Origin: Deltaproteobacteria bacterium
GTDB taxonomy: Bacteria > Desulfobacterota > DSM-4660 > Desulfatiglandales > Desulfatiglandaceae
Direction: 5' to 3'
Assembly: GCA_021159525.1 (NCBI GenBank)
Contig: JAGHEC010000391.1
Coordinates: 1 to 6,886, forward strand
DNA: 6,886 bases
Shown: piece by piece, positions 6,222 through 6,886 of the stretch
How the letters are laid out: each line of letters begins with the position of its first letter
Position numbering within the stretch: position 1 is the stretch's first letter
Program-made: the position numbers and the translations under genes
The notes under the pieces: generated by a model
The model's database searches: none
What the model was told of the DNA's origin: nothing
What the model saw: only the letters and a program-made list of their open reading frames with translations

Positions 6222-6600
6222 TCCGAACTACCTCCTGTTCATAATCGATTAACTGGTTGGCCAACTTAAGGGCCTGATAATATTTTCTTGCCAAAATGAG
6301 TTCATTGATCTGGTCCAAATGCCGTACTGTACTGGGCGCTGCCGCCACTAATTCCTTGATCAGTTTCCAGTACAACTTGAAATAAGCGTTCAGATTTTCC
6401 TCGTCAATATACATCAACTGGATGATGAAATAGAGCTGTTGACAGGGGGTCTGGATGTCCTTTTCCGTTAAGATGTCCTTTTCACGGAGAATCGGTACAT
6501 CGTTTTCTATAAGAAGATTGGCTGTAAGACCGGCATTCCTGACAACCGCGCCATCGATGATCATCTGTTCTCTTGGCCGCAATGTGATTTTCAATGGCAT
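6193..6600 (-). CDS. flbT: FlbT, post-transcriptional regulator of flagellin
   Basis: The protein is 135 residues, the usual length of FlbT. It begins MPLKITLRPREQMIIDGAVVRN, matching the family opening MPL-x-I-x-L-x-P-x-E-x-hydrophobic-x-x-G-A-V. It contains LLIENDVPIL, the conserved TPCQQLYFIIQLMYID stretch (family form TP-x-x-QLYF) and a helical C-terminus. In Caulobacter, FlbT acts on the 5' leader of flagellin mRNA and lowers its translation and stability when assembly stalls. The start at 6600 has GGAG at 6612-6609, eight bases upstream. The gene follows the flagellin by 161 bases and overlaps flaF by 29. The order flagellin-flbT-flaF suggests feedback on the flagellin transcribed just upstream. 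Confidence 0.93.
   Translation of the reverse strand: MPLKITLRPREQMIIDGAVVRNAGLTANLLIENDVPILREKDILTEKDIQTPCQQLYFIIQLMYIDEENLNAYFKLYWKLIKELVAAAPSTVRHLDQINELILARKYYQALKLANQLIDYEQEVVRNVRKSVANV
6230..6236 (-). promoter_or_regulatory. Ribosome binding site of flaF inside flbT
   Basis: The minus strand reads AGGAGGT followed by eight bases and ATG. It lies within the last codons of flbT (E-V-V region) and fixes the flaF start at 6221 rather than the second Met seven codons later. It is stronger than the GGAG site of flbT, so flaF may be translated at least as well as flbT. Confidence 0.8.
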
Positions 6601-6710
6601 TTTCTATGCTCCGATACTGGCGGCTGGTTGGTGATTGATCGGGTCTTTTCCCTTGTCCCGTTGCTTCCGTTCATTATGTTGCCAACTGCCCTGTCTCTTT
6701 TTTATGTAAT

Positions 6711-6732
6711 CGGGAGGGGGCTGCCCCTCCCG
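6711..6732 (-). promoter_or_regulatory. GC-rich hairpin between the flagellin and flbT
   Basis: CGGGAGGGG (6711-6719) and CCCCTCCCG (6724-6732) form a perfect 9-bp stem with a four-base loop, about 30 bases after the flagellin stop codon. Read on the minus strand, the stem is followed by ATTACATAAAAAAG rather than a T run, so full termination is doubtful. It would suit a 3'-end stabiliser or partial attenuator that gives much flagellin mRNA and little flbT-flaF mRNA. The rest of the 161-base gap shows no -24/-12 promoter for flbT. I cannot exclude a weak sigma-70 or sigma-28 promoter. Confidence 0.6.
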
Positions 6733-6761
6733 GGATAAAGGGTATTTGGCGGGTGCGGGTG

Positions 6762-6886
6762 TTAGAACAGCCTGAGGACCGCCTGGGCTGCCTGAGAAGC
6801 AAGGCTCAGTGAGGTGGTGCCCAATGCCTGACGCGTCTGGAGCATCAGCATGTTGGCCCCTTCCTCGTTCATGTCGGCGTTGGTAA
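6762..6886 (-). CDS. Flagellin, C-terminal end (5' part outside the window)
   Basis: Only the last 40 codons and the TAA (6764-6762) are visible. They read NADMNEEGANMLMLQTRQAL, then GTTSLSLASQAAQAVLRLF. This is the conserved flagellin C-terminal D0 helix: an acidic DM-x-EE start, LQTRQALGTTSLSLA in place of the enterobacterial QAGTSMLAQA, and the terminal hydrophobic VLRLF that export and polymerisation need. The QTRQ-LGTT-LSLA form is the one I associate with alphaproteobacterial-type flagellins that go with FlaF and FlbT. The protein forms the filament and is the probable substrate of the large glycosyltransferase nearby. Its promoter and start lie beyond the right edge. Confidence 0.92.
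   Translation of the reverse strand, partial: TNADMNEEGANMLMLQTRQALGTTSLSLASQAAQAVLRLF

Noticed and set aside
5826..6269. 147-codon plus-strand frame over flaF
   Set aside because: It lies opposite flaF, which has clear family motifs and a strong ribosome site; the plus-strand product looks like no known protein.
6591..6674. 27-codon minus-strand frame (MNGSNGTREKTRS...) overlapping the flbT start
   Set aside because: No ribosome binding site precedes it and its composition is unremarkable; a leader peptide is conceivable but unsupported.
1..6886. tRNA, rRNA, CRISPR array, insertion sequence or prophage elements
   Set aside because: No cloverleaf, regularly spaced repeats, transposase motifs or terminal inverted repeats were seen on either strand.

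Overview
The window is a flagellin-modification neighbourhood of a Gram-negative flagellated bacterium. Three genes at the right end read on the minus strand: the last 40 codons of a flagellin, then flbT, then flaF. The FlbT/FlaF pair and the flagellin tail (ending LRLF, with a QTRQALGTTSLSLA core) are of the type best known from Alphaproteobacteria. The -24/-12 promoter and gene content would also suit Desulfobacterota or a related uncultured lineage. The sequence alone does not settle the taxon.

From left to right: positions 1-4 hold the first codon of an unseen minus-strand gene with a strong Shine-Dalgarno sequence. Positions 5-230 are a divergent regulatory region with an inverted repeat, a tandem 8-bp repeat and a good sigma-54 (-24/-12) promoter facing right. 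Positions 231-5711 are one uninterrupted 1826-residue gene. A hairpin and an intrinsic terminator lie between its stop codon and the convergent flaF. Then come flaF (5832-6221), flbT (6193-6600, overlapping flaF by 29 bases), a 161-base gap with a strong GC-rich hairpin, and the flagellin 3' end (6762 to the window edge).

The giant gene is the centre of interest. It strings together a sulfotransferase-like NKWYS-family module, a four-cysteine linker, a family 2 glycosyltransferase, an unassigned segment, about three TPR-like repeats, a family 4 glycosyltransferase, and a C-terminal SPINDLY/OGT-type (GT41) glycosyltransferase with its own helical front domain. No signal peptide or membrane segment is evident, so it should act in the cytoplasm.

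The working model is inference. One polypeptide would start a glycan on flagellin through the GT41 module, extend it with the GT4 and GT2 modules, and perhaps cap it with sulfate. Its expression would be tied to late flagellar genes by sigma-54, while FlaF and FlbT handle flagellin secretion and dosage. No tRNA, rRNA, CRISPR array or insertion sequence is visible.
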